Positions 47,901 through 59,900 of a stretch of 64,000 bases of DNA are shown piece after piece. The notes under the pieces are model-generated. The model did no database searches. It was not told the DNA's origin and saw only the letters and a program-made list of their open reading frames with translations. This stretch comes from Rhynchonema sp. JSB1_4. Taxonomy: Eukaryota; Nematoda; Chromadorea; Monhysterida; Xyalidae. Positions within the stretch are counted from its first letter, which is position 1. Every line of letters begins with the position of its first letter. The position numbers and the translations under genes are program-made. The DNA lies in the NCBI GenBank assembly GCA_030248065.1, contig JASAMV010008029.1:60388-124387 (forward strand), given 5' to 3'.

Positions 47901-50900
47901 AACAAGAGCAAAGGTGTTTTGCCATTACTCATAATGCCAAGGTGTTGGGTTTTTCCTGCGGATGACTCCCCGTCTTCAGGTGAAACTGTGTGATCAGGCT
48001 TGATTTATGCGGTATTGCGCGATTTTAGGAAATTTAAAAGTAGGTTTCCTCAAATTTGGTCGTCTATAGCATTATCGTAAATCAGAATTACAAAATTATT
48101 CTATCGAGAAAATAACAAAATATTCTGGCGGAGTATTTTGACAGGGAACCTTGTTTTTGTTTCCATTGAAAACGGCTCGCTGAATTGTTGTATAAAGGGC
48201 ACATTTTGATAAAAGTAATGTTCGAAAATGGTATTTTGCGGACTCGGATTGCACGAATATCTCTAATTAAAATTTTATTACAACTTCATGAATATTGCGG
48301 AGAGCGTTCCTGTCTCGTTATGGGTGGTCCTGGGGTTTCAAATTCTGAATTTACATTTTTGTTCGGTACTGTCTGTCACGCACGATACAGTATACATAAC
48401 ACGCTAAATGAAAGTTGCCTGGTTAAAATCGAATAAACGTCGCCATTTGCAATTGTTCAAATCCGAAATCAATAAAACTTTTAATCTTTGAAGGAACATG
48501 AATCATTAGTGTGTACACGTGATGTTGATACCAGTGTGGGTGGTCGGCCTACTTCTTTTGATCTTCTTACAGCTCTCACAGTTCACATTTCTCGATTTCA
48601 AATTATGGTGTTTCAACAAGGGAAAAAAGTAAAGTTAAGGTTACAAGCTCACGATATGTGTATCTCCATAACGGTCAAACGAAAACAGGAAGAGCAATCG
48701 GAATTACCTGAACGTCTTTATACCTTTTGGCGAACTAAACCCTTTTCACAGCTCTTTTCTTGCCAAAAACACATCGTTATCATAGAACATTGGATTATTG
48801 TCTCAGATCATCATTATCATATCGTGCATCAAAAGTTGCATATACGATTAACATATCAACAACAACATGTAATCCGCAAACTGTACACGAAGTGCGAGGT
48901 GCGGTCAAGCCTCTGCAGTGTGTGTGCTGTGCAAGATGCAAGAAAGATGTCAAACTTGTGGTTATTGTACAGTATGTATGTGAAGTTTGAACTTGACTGT
49001 GCTTGGCTTGCTGACAGTGCACATTCTGTGTGGCAGGCATTTTCGAACCTCTTGTAATCGCCTGCTTCAAACATACTCAACCGTTACCACCAGAATTCGC
49101 ACAATCACAACAGAGACCCCAGGTTTATGGGAATACCGTTGTCAAGTTGGATAAAGTTGTAACGTGTTCAGGTAGGGGGACCTTGTGTTGTCTGTGTGAT
49201 CCCATGCCAAGGTTAATATATAGTGGGGGCTATCTCGGTACACATTATCAGCTATCAGGTTCAGGCTGCAAAGAAAGATGGGATATCATATCGTGTGTAC
49301 CCAATAAACAGATCACAGCTGTGCGTAACCCGTGATGCATGTGACAACTTTCTTGTGGGAGAATATTTTTGGTTGCAAATGAAGATAAACATTCATGTTC
49401 GCAGGGGACTAACGCCTGACGGATTGACTGGTTTCAAAGCCAGCAACAAAAAGTCGCGGCTACGCTCTCGCGTGCGCATTGTTTGAACACGTACCGTTTA
49501 CGATTCAATTAGGAACGTTGAAAACAATCAGAAAAATGCGACAAAATCATACAGTCGTCAAAACTGTCAGTGCAAATGCGTTCAAAAACTAATTAACGCG
49601 CGGAAAATTATTGCGCGCCGGTTTTTTTGTTCGGTATTATTGCACGATACTGTGCGCAGAAAATCATCTGGAAGCGCCAAGTTTTAACAACAAATAAGTA
49701 TTAGAATGACCGTTGTGTAGATGATTGATTTGTTTCATCTATGCAAATGTGTCTGGGGGACGAGTATTTTTTAGGCCAGTTACATATGTACTATACATGC
49801 AACTGTGGACTAGACATGGTCACGACTTTGGAGTGACTTTGTCATAAGCGTGGTTGATGAGCAGGATTGTCTTGTGGATCGTGTAATATGCTGCATTTAT
49901 GTTTTCCATCTTCAGACCAAAAGTGAGTGTGCGTGCACTGTTTAAAATTTCAAACCCTGAAAGTATCGACATTAACTGGGGATACCCTTAGTTTCTGCAG
50001 TCGTGCTGCTGACACGTGGGTACTGTAGTTGATTTATTGATAAAAGCGTTCTGTTGCCAGAGGGAATCAAAGTTGCGAAATTCATTGACCATGAATAATG
50101 TGATCGGGTAACGGATACTGAATACTGTAGCTGCGTGTGCCAGATTGACCTCAATATCAATGAACTGATTGGTTGTTTTGCTTGATTAAATTCGATATTA
50201 TTTTACTAACTATATTGACACAAAAATGACGTTGTGACAAAGCCGAAATGCATCTACAAAGTAAGAAAACTAATTTCGTTCGGATTATGGCTTCGGGAAA
50301 TCGTCAGAATGGCATGGCAGAACAACAAAATACCAATTCAAAATCGAAAATTACAGAAAATCCCTCCAAAAACTAAATAAACTTCCCAATTTTCAGTGGC
50401 CACATCATCCCTGACCGGTCATGTACGGGTGAAACGTCAGACGGGCGGACCGAACACATCAATATTGACTGTACAATGGGAGGGCATACAGAGCAAGACT
50501 GACGATGGAGTTATAAAGGTTAGGGCTCGGCTGTTACGCGCTTGAAGCGGGTTCAATCCTCACCCGAATGTCAGGGTTTCTATCCGAGCAGCAAGCGACA
50601 AAGGAAACCCAGTACCCATAACGACGATTGGGTGCCCAAAATAAGTCTTGACAACTGATTCGATAGTTTTTTGAAACGTTTTGCCTGACCTGTCAAGCGC
50701 AAAAGGTGTATGTTTAGCCGGCGGTCATGTGACTTGCAGTTTGAAGCTGGTGTATGTCCTTCACGGATCAAGCAACGAGTTTAGAAAAATTCTCTCTAAA
50801 TGCGAGTACTGTTGGCGCCAGCTGTTCTTGAGTATGTCGTACATCTTTAATGGTATGGAGATGCAAGCCCGACCATCTGACTATAATGTGCTTCAATCTT

Positions 50901-53900
50901 CCACTGGCCTTTCAATTTCAGGGTTTCCGCGTCGAGTATCGACCCGAGCACGGCACGGACTGGATTGAACATGAGGGACTGATCCCGTACCGCGGTCCCT
51001 ACTATCAATACAGGGTGACCATAAAAGACCTGCCCAGCGGCATGACGTATTATGTGAGGATAAAGGTGATCGGACAGGATAACCAGGTGCTTGTGAGCAC
51101 GGGCGAGATCAGGGCCGAAACCCAGAATGTTGGGATTGACTGCACTGGAGGTATGGGTCGAGGCTTAAAAAACTATTTATTCAATAACCTACACTTGTGA
51201 CGCACAGTTTAATTGCGAGTGTAATGTACAGTCAACAACTGCATTGACTTATATGTGGAACCTATCTTAGCGAGCACGTTTTGTTATGTGAGTGACCCAG
51301 ACATGTACTCGGAAGACCGGATGGTGTAGTGTAGGTACGAACCTGCAATTGGAGCTTCGTTCGACCGATCGTAACACCCCAGTTTCCAACAATAACTGGT
51401 CTTCCCTTTACGATTCAGGCGAAATCACGGCTCCCAAAGAGCTACAAGTGTCGACCACGTCCGAATATTCGCTCGGATTTCGCTGGGAGGAGCCGGAATG
51501 CGGCGGCACAAACATTTACTACGAGATCGAGCTCAAAGGCGAATCCGGGCACGCACAATTCGAACTGCATCGATCTCGAACCGACAGTACGACTGCGCAG
51601 GTGATGACATTTACGTTACAGTACCCCAATTGGGGTGTTTTGTGCAGATTTTTTATCGCAATTTAGGTTAGCGTCCAAAGATCGGTTTTTTTGGGTGTAA
51701 AGCTTAGTAGTGGGGTCGTTATTGACACTGTTATCGGCACTACATATATAGGCATGAACAGATTTTTTGGACGTAATTAATCGTCTGCTGCCAAAAAACA
51801 AACTGTCATTGCTTATAAGTTGCTATACGTGGCCACACGGTGTATTTGCACTGATGGTGGTGTGGTGCACCATCGGTCGCTTGTGTGAACAACCCTCTCA
51901 ACAAAAACAATCCGTACGGTGGGTCCGTGGTAGCAAAACTTTACGCCTGACACTAAACCAGAAGAGAACAGTATGATGGTAGCCAGGAAGCTCACCACAA
52001 GTGCTGAACCCAACGTGCACACGCATGAAACATCACCGTGTGTTGCAGATCACGAGTCTACTGCCAGGCACGATGTACACGGTGCGTGTGCGGGCCATTG
52101 ACCGGTCGACTCAACAGCCGGGACCGTGGACTGAACATCGGCTGACGTCGAACACAAGTGGTGGAGGTAAACGAATGAGCGTTTTCCCAACTTTTTCGAT
52201 TCTCGAATTTGGCTCTCTTTTTCGGGGAGATTGGAATTCCACCAGATAACCATGCACACGTACAAAGTCAAAGTCACACCGCAGCCAATAATCGTAAAGT
52301 TATGTATGTATATGCTTTTTTCATAAAAGCACAATCTATCCTTGAAAACAACACCGCACTCCGCTTGCGGCTGACCGGGTGTTGGAACGCCCTGGGGGTC
52401 CTGTTCCTTTTACGATCACAGAAACTTCGAAAAGGAATGTTGTGTAGTACACATGCCTTTCTACAAATTCTATCTACAAGTTCACATTATTTATTCTCAA
52501 TGCAAAAAACAGCTCGCTAGCCGGCAGATATACAACACTGTCGAACACCGTGGTAGTATCGCTGTCATGACACGTTTAATCAATTTTCCGTCTACGCATT
52601 TTTTCGCGCTTCAATCCCATGCTGATCTCGCTCAATCACGATACTGTACGCCAAGTTTGAGTGAAAAAAACGCCGCGCGAATAACTTTTGATTGGCGTTT
52701 TATGAACCACGCGTGGACAGATACTGTATTTGGCTTTTAACTTTTATCACACCTTTTCACACTGATGCATTCATTGATTTGCCCAGGAATTGACGCCTTT
52801 CCAAGCGATATTTCGCTGTTTTGCAGCGCGGTCTGTTGATCTGTTAAAACTGCGGGCAGACTAGTATCACATTCGTGAGTAAATGTTTTTCTCAATTTAA
52901 AAATGTTCCTCCTATTGTATGTATGTTTGTATGCCCAAGTTTTATGATTTTCGGCGAACGTTTGTACACTGATTGAAGGGGAATTTATGAAATTTTTGAC
53001 ACGTCGGTGTGAACGCGGTCGAAGTTCATTGCGCATGCGCCACACAAACACTTTTTGTTTCTTGGGATCAGAAGGTCTCTATTTCGGGTGCAAGCTTGTT
53101 TTTGACGTGCGTTATGCTGTGTGCACCTGACACCAGTGCATAATACATACATCGTTTCTTCACAAGAGAACCAATAATACTGGAAACCAGGGTGGGCGTA
53201 CCAAATGTACATGAGTACATGTGCCGATACATTACTTACTTGTGTTTTAATTGGCATTCTTCTTGCATGACAAACCCCGAAAATATAATTTAACTTTTTA
53301 TGAAATTCATTAGATTGATTCACGTTGTTCGAATGAGTAACGTAAACATTTGGTCCACAGACGTTGCCGTATACTATAACTGTAACATTCAGTAAAAATA
53401 ATACACGCAAAATCTCAAATTTTACTCACGGAAGGTAAACAAAACTGCTCCTGTTTAGCTAATACACTAAATTCTAATGTTCAGATATTCAAGTCTGGTA
53501 ATTTCGTTCCAGAGTCTGCTAGAATGTTTCGGTCCGCTTGTAATCTCCAGCAACAATGTGTGGTTTTCACACACTGTAACCTACATTTTGCGGCTTGCAA
53601 GCTTACGGTTTGATTGAAATAGGCGTCACTTGTCTTTTGTAACCTCTAGTATTGTTTTTACTGGTGCAGTGAGTGTGTAATATCTCACTGAATTTTTCAG
53701 ACATTATGTTATTCTGAATTAGCTGAATACGAGTACTTTCTCAAAAGGTTCCACCGTGTTCAAAATACGAAAAAACGTCCATCTGAAAATCTTGATCAAG
53801 TTTTATCATTCACAAAGCCCAAAGTTACCGAGGTGTGCAAAATTGTTTACATAGCATGTTACAAAAATAGCCCATAAAACCACAGCCTCACACTCAAAAG

Positions 53901-56900
53901 AGATGATACATATCTGCACGTGCGCTTGCTGCATACATAATACTCGTCCTACCCTTTTGTACTTTCTTTCCTGTACCGCTTGGCAATTGCTTGTGATGGG
54001 ACCAAGAACTCATTGTACAGATTATTTTCTCCAACGGTTTTCTTGAGTTCCAGTTCCGCGAAGCGTTCCCAGTGCACGGTAGGCGTGTCACAGAACTTTT
54101 TGGTACTTGCAGCATGCACAGAACTTACGCATGTTGACAGAAATAATCTCTAATAATAACTCAACAACAACAACTTGTATACAATTTATGTTGTACAGAT
54201 ATCGGTGTCTGAAAGTTTACAATCTTTACTCGTTGTTACACGCGACCTCACTGTACACCTGAAGTGTTTGTTGTTGTACGGCGCATCCGCCTTGACCATT
54301 CTTGTTGTTGACAATGGTCAGAATGTTGATCATCTTAACTGGACATTTTTGACGAAAGCAATCGCTAATTGTAACATTTTAACACAAATCTTCCCACAGA
54401 GTCGTGGTAACCATAATGAGTGTGAACAAGTTGATACAGATTTAGTTCTCGTGGCACATTTGGTGAAATGCTTCAACGATTTTTTCGTTTACCTACCATT
54501 CTGCAAGTCACAAGACACTCTTGGTCCATTTTTGTTTTTGCCATGGTATCGAAAGTTTACAGTACCAGCAGCTGCTGCGACTCTAGGGGGAATCTTGCAT
54601 CCTTGCACCGGGGAGGAATGCGCCTTCGTGCAGACTGCTTCCAGGAGGAAGGCTGCCTTCACACGGTTAAGGATACCAGCTGGGATGCAAGGATGCACAG
54701 TGTTGTAGCGCTGGGAGGCAGGCTGTTTCTGCACGCCTGCCTTCCGCCGGGAGGAATGCGCATTCGTGCACGCTGTGATTTTGTGCTTTCGTCGCGTATT
54801 TTGATCAATGGAGTTTTTATGCATATTTATGCCCAGTGAATAAATTTTTCATCATGCTGCTCAAAGCTGGTATTTCCATTCCAAAAATTGAAGCAGCATG
54901 TTCGTCAGCTGCAATTAATGAACCGCGAACGCGTGGGTGGGAAAAAACATCACATTTTGTGCGCGAAACAATTCAATAAATGCCTGGCATGGGATACAGA
55001 AACCACCAACTTGCCTAGCGCCTCTGCACACTTCATATCCCGATGAGTGAAAAAGCGGTGCAAAAATATCGAGCTAAACAAGCGACAAAAGCACAAAAAC
55101 ACAGTGCACGAATGCGCATTCCTCCCGGCGGAAGGCGCCTTCGTGCTGAAGCAGCCTGCCTCCAAGCGTTACAACACTGTACCATACATCCTTGCATCCC
55201 AGCTGGTATCCTTAACCGTGTGAAAGGCAGCCTTCCTCCTGGAAGCAGCGTGCACGAATGCGCATTCCTCCCGGGTGCAAGGATGCAAGATTCCCCCTAG
55301 AGTTGCAGCTGGTACTGTAGCTTGAGGGTGCGAGTTGTGACCACACTGAAAATAAATCTAAGATTCCAAAGACAGTGTATTCTCTTTCAGATCGGTCCCT
55401 ATTCATCTTTGCCATCGCAAGTTTTGCAGTTCTTGCGCCCAAATTTAGTATGTGCGTGATGGTTACATATCAATTTCATGGCAATTGATTCCAAAACCGC
55501 CACCCGCACCGCAGGTCTTTGCCACGTCCCCACATGTACATGGTGACCGTTGCATACACGTCACAGTATAAGTCTGGTCCACATGTTGGCACCCATTTGG
55601 TCACACTGTGAAGTTACAGGTTCAGGTTCTTTATTCTAAAATTCTTCAGTTCCTCGAAGTATGGACAACCCCATCAGAGCAGTATCATCAGAATGTTGAC
55701 CATTGAACGCGTATTGCAGATACAATAATGTGACGGTGTAACAATCGGCTCTCATGAATTGACTTGTCAATCTTTTTCCAGCGCATGAAATGCATGTCTC
55801 TTTCAAATGAAACTTGAAAACGATTTGTCATTTGTCTGTATGACATTACATAATTGAAGATCATTTGATTTGGCCAAGTTGCTGGTTTCTATTACCTATA
55901 GTTCCCACATATATTTATGTGAAGCATCAAGGATGTGTCATCAGAAATTTTGTACTATATGCCATCTCTCCTTTGTAGTTCAAGGTCTCGATGTACATAG
56001 CGAAATGAACAATAGGTCACAAAACTAATAAAAATATGCTTTCTTTTCGTATTTATTATAACAGTCTGTTTGACGAATATTGTATGATTCATTCGTTTTG
56101 CTTTTAAGAAATCAGAAATCAGCACGAAACCGAATCTAAATTCCAAAATGGCATGAGAGTGCAAGATGCAACAGTTTTCACTCTCACTGACTTTTGCTAC
56201 TATCAGAGTAACAGTAACAGCAGTCATGCATTGTGTGAGGTGTTGCATTTTCACTGTTATTTATGACACCCCGAGTAGCCCTACCACAGTCTCAATGTGC
56301 TTGGGGTTTGCATGCGCAAGAGTATCCTCCCATTTTCTGCCCTCATCCATGCCTTCTTACACATGAATTACCGCATTTGTGCACGTGTGAAAGCACGCCA
56401 TAACCGGCCGCCGGTGTTGAGAAATGCGTGCTATTCGCACGCGCCCGAGAAACATACAATATCATCTTGAGGTTTAGAGGTGTGCTGTGATTCTCGATTC
56501 TACTAGATGCTTCATGATTCAGTGAAACATACATAGCCTGTAGCATGCATTTTGTGAAACTCAGCCAAGACGGCCTCATGAAGACGTCTGGATTTTTTTG
56601 GTGTTGGAGGTGTTGACAGGGTCTACACGCCAAACCTTAAACCTCGTGCATTTGAAAACCGCAAACCGACACCCTATGTAACGACTGCCCTTCAGCTATT
56701 GGCTATGGTGTCGTGTTGACTTTTTGTAATATGTTATCTGTTGTTGTTGTTGTCTCTCGTTAGTTTTTCACTGTTTGACGTCCCGCACGCATGTATGTAT
56801 ACTACGACGCAGTATTTATGCTATCCACACGAATATCTCACCTCATAGGCTGAGGTCATCTAATCTTCTGAGCTGCTAGTCACCTGTAAGTATTTGTCTG

Positions 56901-59900
56901 AGAACATCTCCATATGTGCCATTCAAGAAAATTTTTGTTGCGATTACTCATAAGTTTCGGTGGCATTGCCGGCACCGTGATCTAATGTTTCTTGGTATTC
57001 GAGTTGTTTGGTTTCTCATAAACGTTCACATTCGTTTCATCCATTCAGTTCTCCTTACGCTAATAAAGTCGGTTTCAGCTTTCAAAAAATATGGTCCGAA
57101 ACTAAAAACGGAAATTAGGACCAAAATGAGTATGCCACCGTAACCTGCCGTTCAGTCCATTCCACTGTGATTATGAGTCAGAATGTCCCACGACGTCTTT
57201 CAAATGGGAACTCCTGCCATTCAAATATGGGACGAAACTGTGACGAACACTGTGAAACTAATAAACTGAAACATTATCAAATTGAGCAAAAATCAAAATG
57301 ACTCTATTCGAACCGCTCAGCCGTTGTCCAGACCTAGTCCCAACCCTATTGATTCTGTTCTGTGTCTGTTTAGCCCCCAGCGAGTCCGATAAGATCCATT
57401 CACTGTACCGCGATTCGTCCCAACTGCGTATCGAATGGGACCCATATCCCAGTCCAGGACTGCAACACTATGAGGTGAGTGAAACATTCAGTTTATTGTT
57501 GTTTATGTAAAAGATGTTTATTGTAATACATAAACTACATAATAATTATCCAACTGGAATCGTTTCGCAGATTATGATCCTCGAGAAGTCTAGTCACGGC
57601 GAGGGCGTCCAAGTGTCCCGCAAACGACTGCCGCCGAGTCAGACGTCCTATTTGTTCACGAATCTCAGGCCCGGCACCAGTTATGTGATCGGCATTATTG
57701 CGTTTGTCGACAATACACCGAGTCAGGTCTACAAACTGCAGACAACCACCGCGCAACGGGTTTGTGCGTCACTTTTGGCTTTTTTGGAGTGGGAACTTCG
57801 AACGTCGATGGCAAATATATGGTTTTGGTCACGTTATTTTTTCAAAAAGCTTGCGTAGATTAGTCATGGATGACGTAAAGTTCTTAGGTACATAGTAAAA
57901 ATAAGCTTTGCGCCGATCACTGCCATCAGTAAACTTCGAAAATCGAAATAATCAAAATCACATGGCCGACACCGGTGTGAAGTCAAAAAATCACCAAGTC
58001 AGCAACTGTTTACATTTTTCATTTCCAATGCATTTGTCTTAACGTTAACTGTCCGTATGACCTGTGCGTTGTTTACAGGAGAGCACGATGTGGACAAGCA
58101 AGCCGGCGGTGAGCAAGAGCGGTATTGGCAAATTCATGGTCTACTGGGACACTACTGGGACACTGTTTGCGTCGCGCGATGTTCAGTACTTTATAGTTGA
58201 ATACAAAATGCCGAATGAGACTGAGTAAGTGATGAAACTTAGTATGTTAGTAAGCTAACTAATACATGGGTGCTGTACACACAGTCAATTGTTATCATGC
58301 ATTTCTCATGAAACTCGCAAAATGAAGGAGCTCATGTTTAGTGACTTGATCGGTATTTTCGGCAGAATACTTCAGTAACGCGGTATCCTCTGGGCGGCTA
58401 ATCAGCGACCAGACTGCCTATCACCATTTACCACACGTGAAAAACGTTTCGCCGTAGGAAGGGTCACATCTGACATCAAAAGGTGCGGATTGTACATGCC
58501 AAAACCCACAGCGAAACAGGGTGTTTGCTTTGTTGATGTTTCAAAGAAATACACTTTCAGATGGGGTCGTTACGGCGATCGTATCCCATTTCGAGCCGGT
58601 CAGTCCAAGTACGAATTATCGATCGACGGCCTTGACGACCGAGTGTTCTATGAATTGCGCGTTCTGATTGTCGACGCCCGCGGCGAAACGGTGGCGAAAA
58701 CGGCCGAATTCTCGGTCGGCGAAGGCGCGCAGGGATCGTGCTCAGGTACACAGATACATAACTACATAGGTACATAAGGGAATGAAATGTATAGTAGCGG
58801 ACAGACAGGCACAAAGATCGGACTGGCATCCGGGGATGAAAGACTAAACGGCGATTTTTTTAGCTATAGTCTTAGCACAATTTGATCCGCTTTCATTGAC
58901 CATTTTTTTTTGCGATCCCGTTAGTCGTCGCTTGTGATTCGTACTGGTACACCGGTCGGTTGCGAAAACACGTCGAAAGACTGTGACCCAAGTTCATCTA
59001 GTATTGAATACCCAACCGAACACGCATTACAGGTCAAGCCGGTGTGCCGCCCAATCTGCGCGTTGAATACGTGACGGACCGAACGATCACGTTTCAATGG
59101 ACACGACCGAACTGTGACGAATCATTTGGGCCGATTGAGGCGTTCGAATACTTGGTTCGTGTCTGGTTATTTTTACTGCTCCTAGCAATTAGCATGAACA
59201 CAAGCAGACAGTTTCACTGATTATCATAACCCGCTCATGAAACATCACAGTGCTGGAACGTGGACACGGAGACCGAGGCGTCGACGCAGCCTCGTGTCGC
59301 CACCGGATCCCGGGCGTCGGTCGATGGCCTGACGCCTGCGAGTCGGTACGCATTGAGGATTCGATCGCGCACCCGAGCCGGCGTGGGTCCGTGGAGTCAG
59401 GCGGTGCAGGCAGTGACCAAACAGCCGCAATCAGACACCGCGCATCAACATCTCGTCGGCAACATGGAGTCGAGTTTGTTGCTATTTTTATTATTGAGTT
59501 ATTACTGTATAAACATTAGCCTCGGTCTGTGAGTGGAATTTTCGAAACGGTGTAAAGGTCAGTTGGGCGTAAACGTCGGTGTAAAGTTCGGTCGAAAGCT
59601 CGGTCGGCGTAGCTCGGTGTAAACGTGAAACATTGCCTGTTATTAACGTGAAATGTTTCAAGTTTACACCGAGGTCTATTACACTGAGCTGTCGACCGAG
59701 CTTTCCACCGACCTTTACACCCAACTGACCTTTACACCGTTTCGAAAATATCACCCTGTGACTTTTTTGTCCGTAATACTACAAAATTTTTCGAGTGTCT
59801 TCCGTGCAGTACCAGTGCAATGCACGTTGCTATACCCAACCATGAAATTACGGCTTGTCTACAAGCTGTCATTTTTGCCCATTTCGTCGTATGTTTTCAC

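Noticed and set aside
48488..49057. 189-codon open frame in FN3 intron 1
   Set aside because: It starts at a non-ATG codon (first ATG at 48605), has no recognisable domain and no splice context. It may be chance.
54175..54708. 177-codon open frame
   Set aside because: Its last third reads into the fold-back element arm, and no family or exon context was recognised. The first part (LTILVVDNGQ, FNDFFVYLPF) looks mildly protein-like but cannot be supported.
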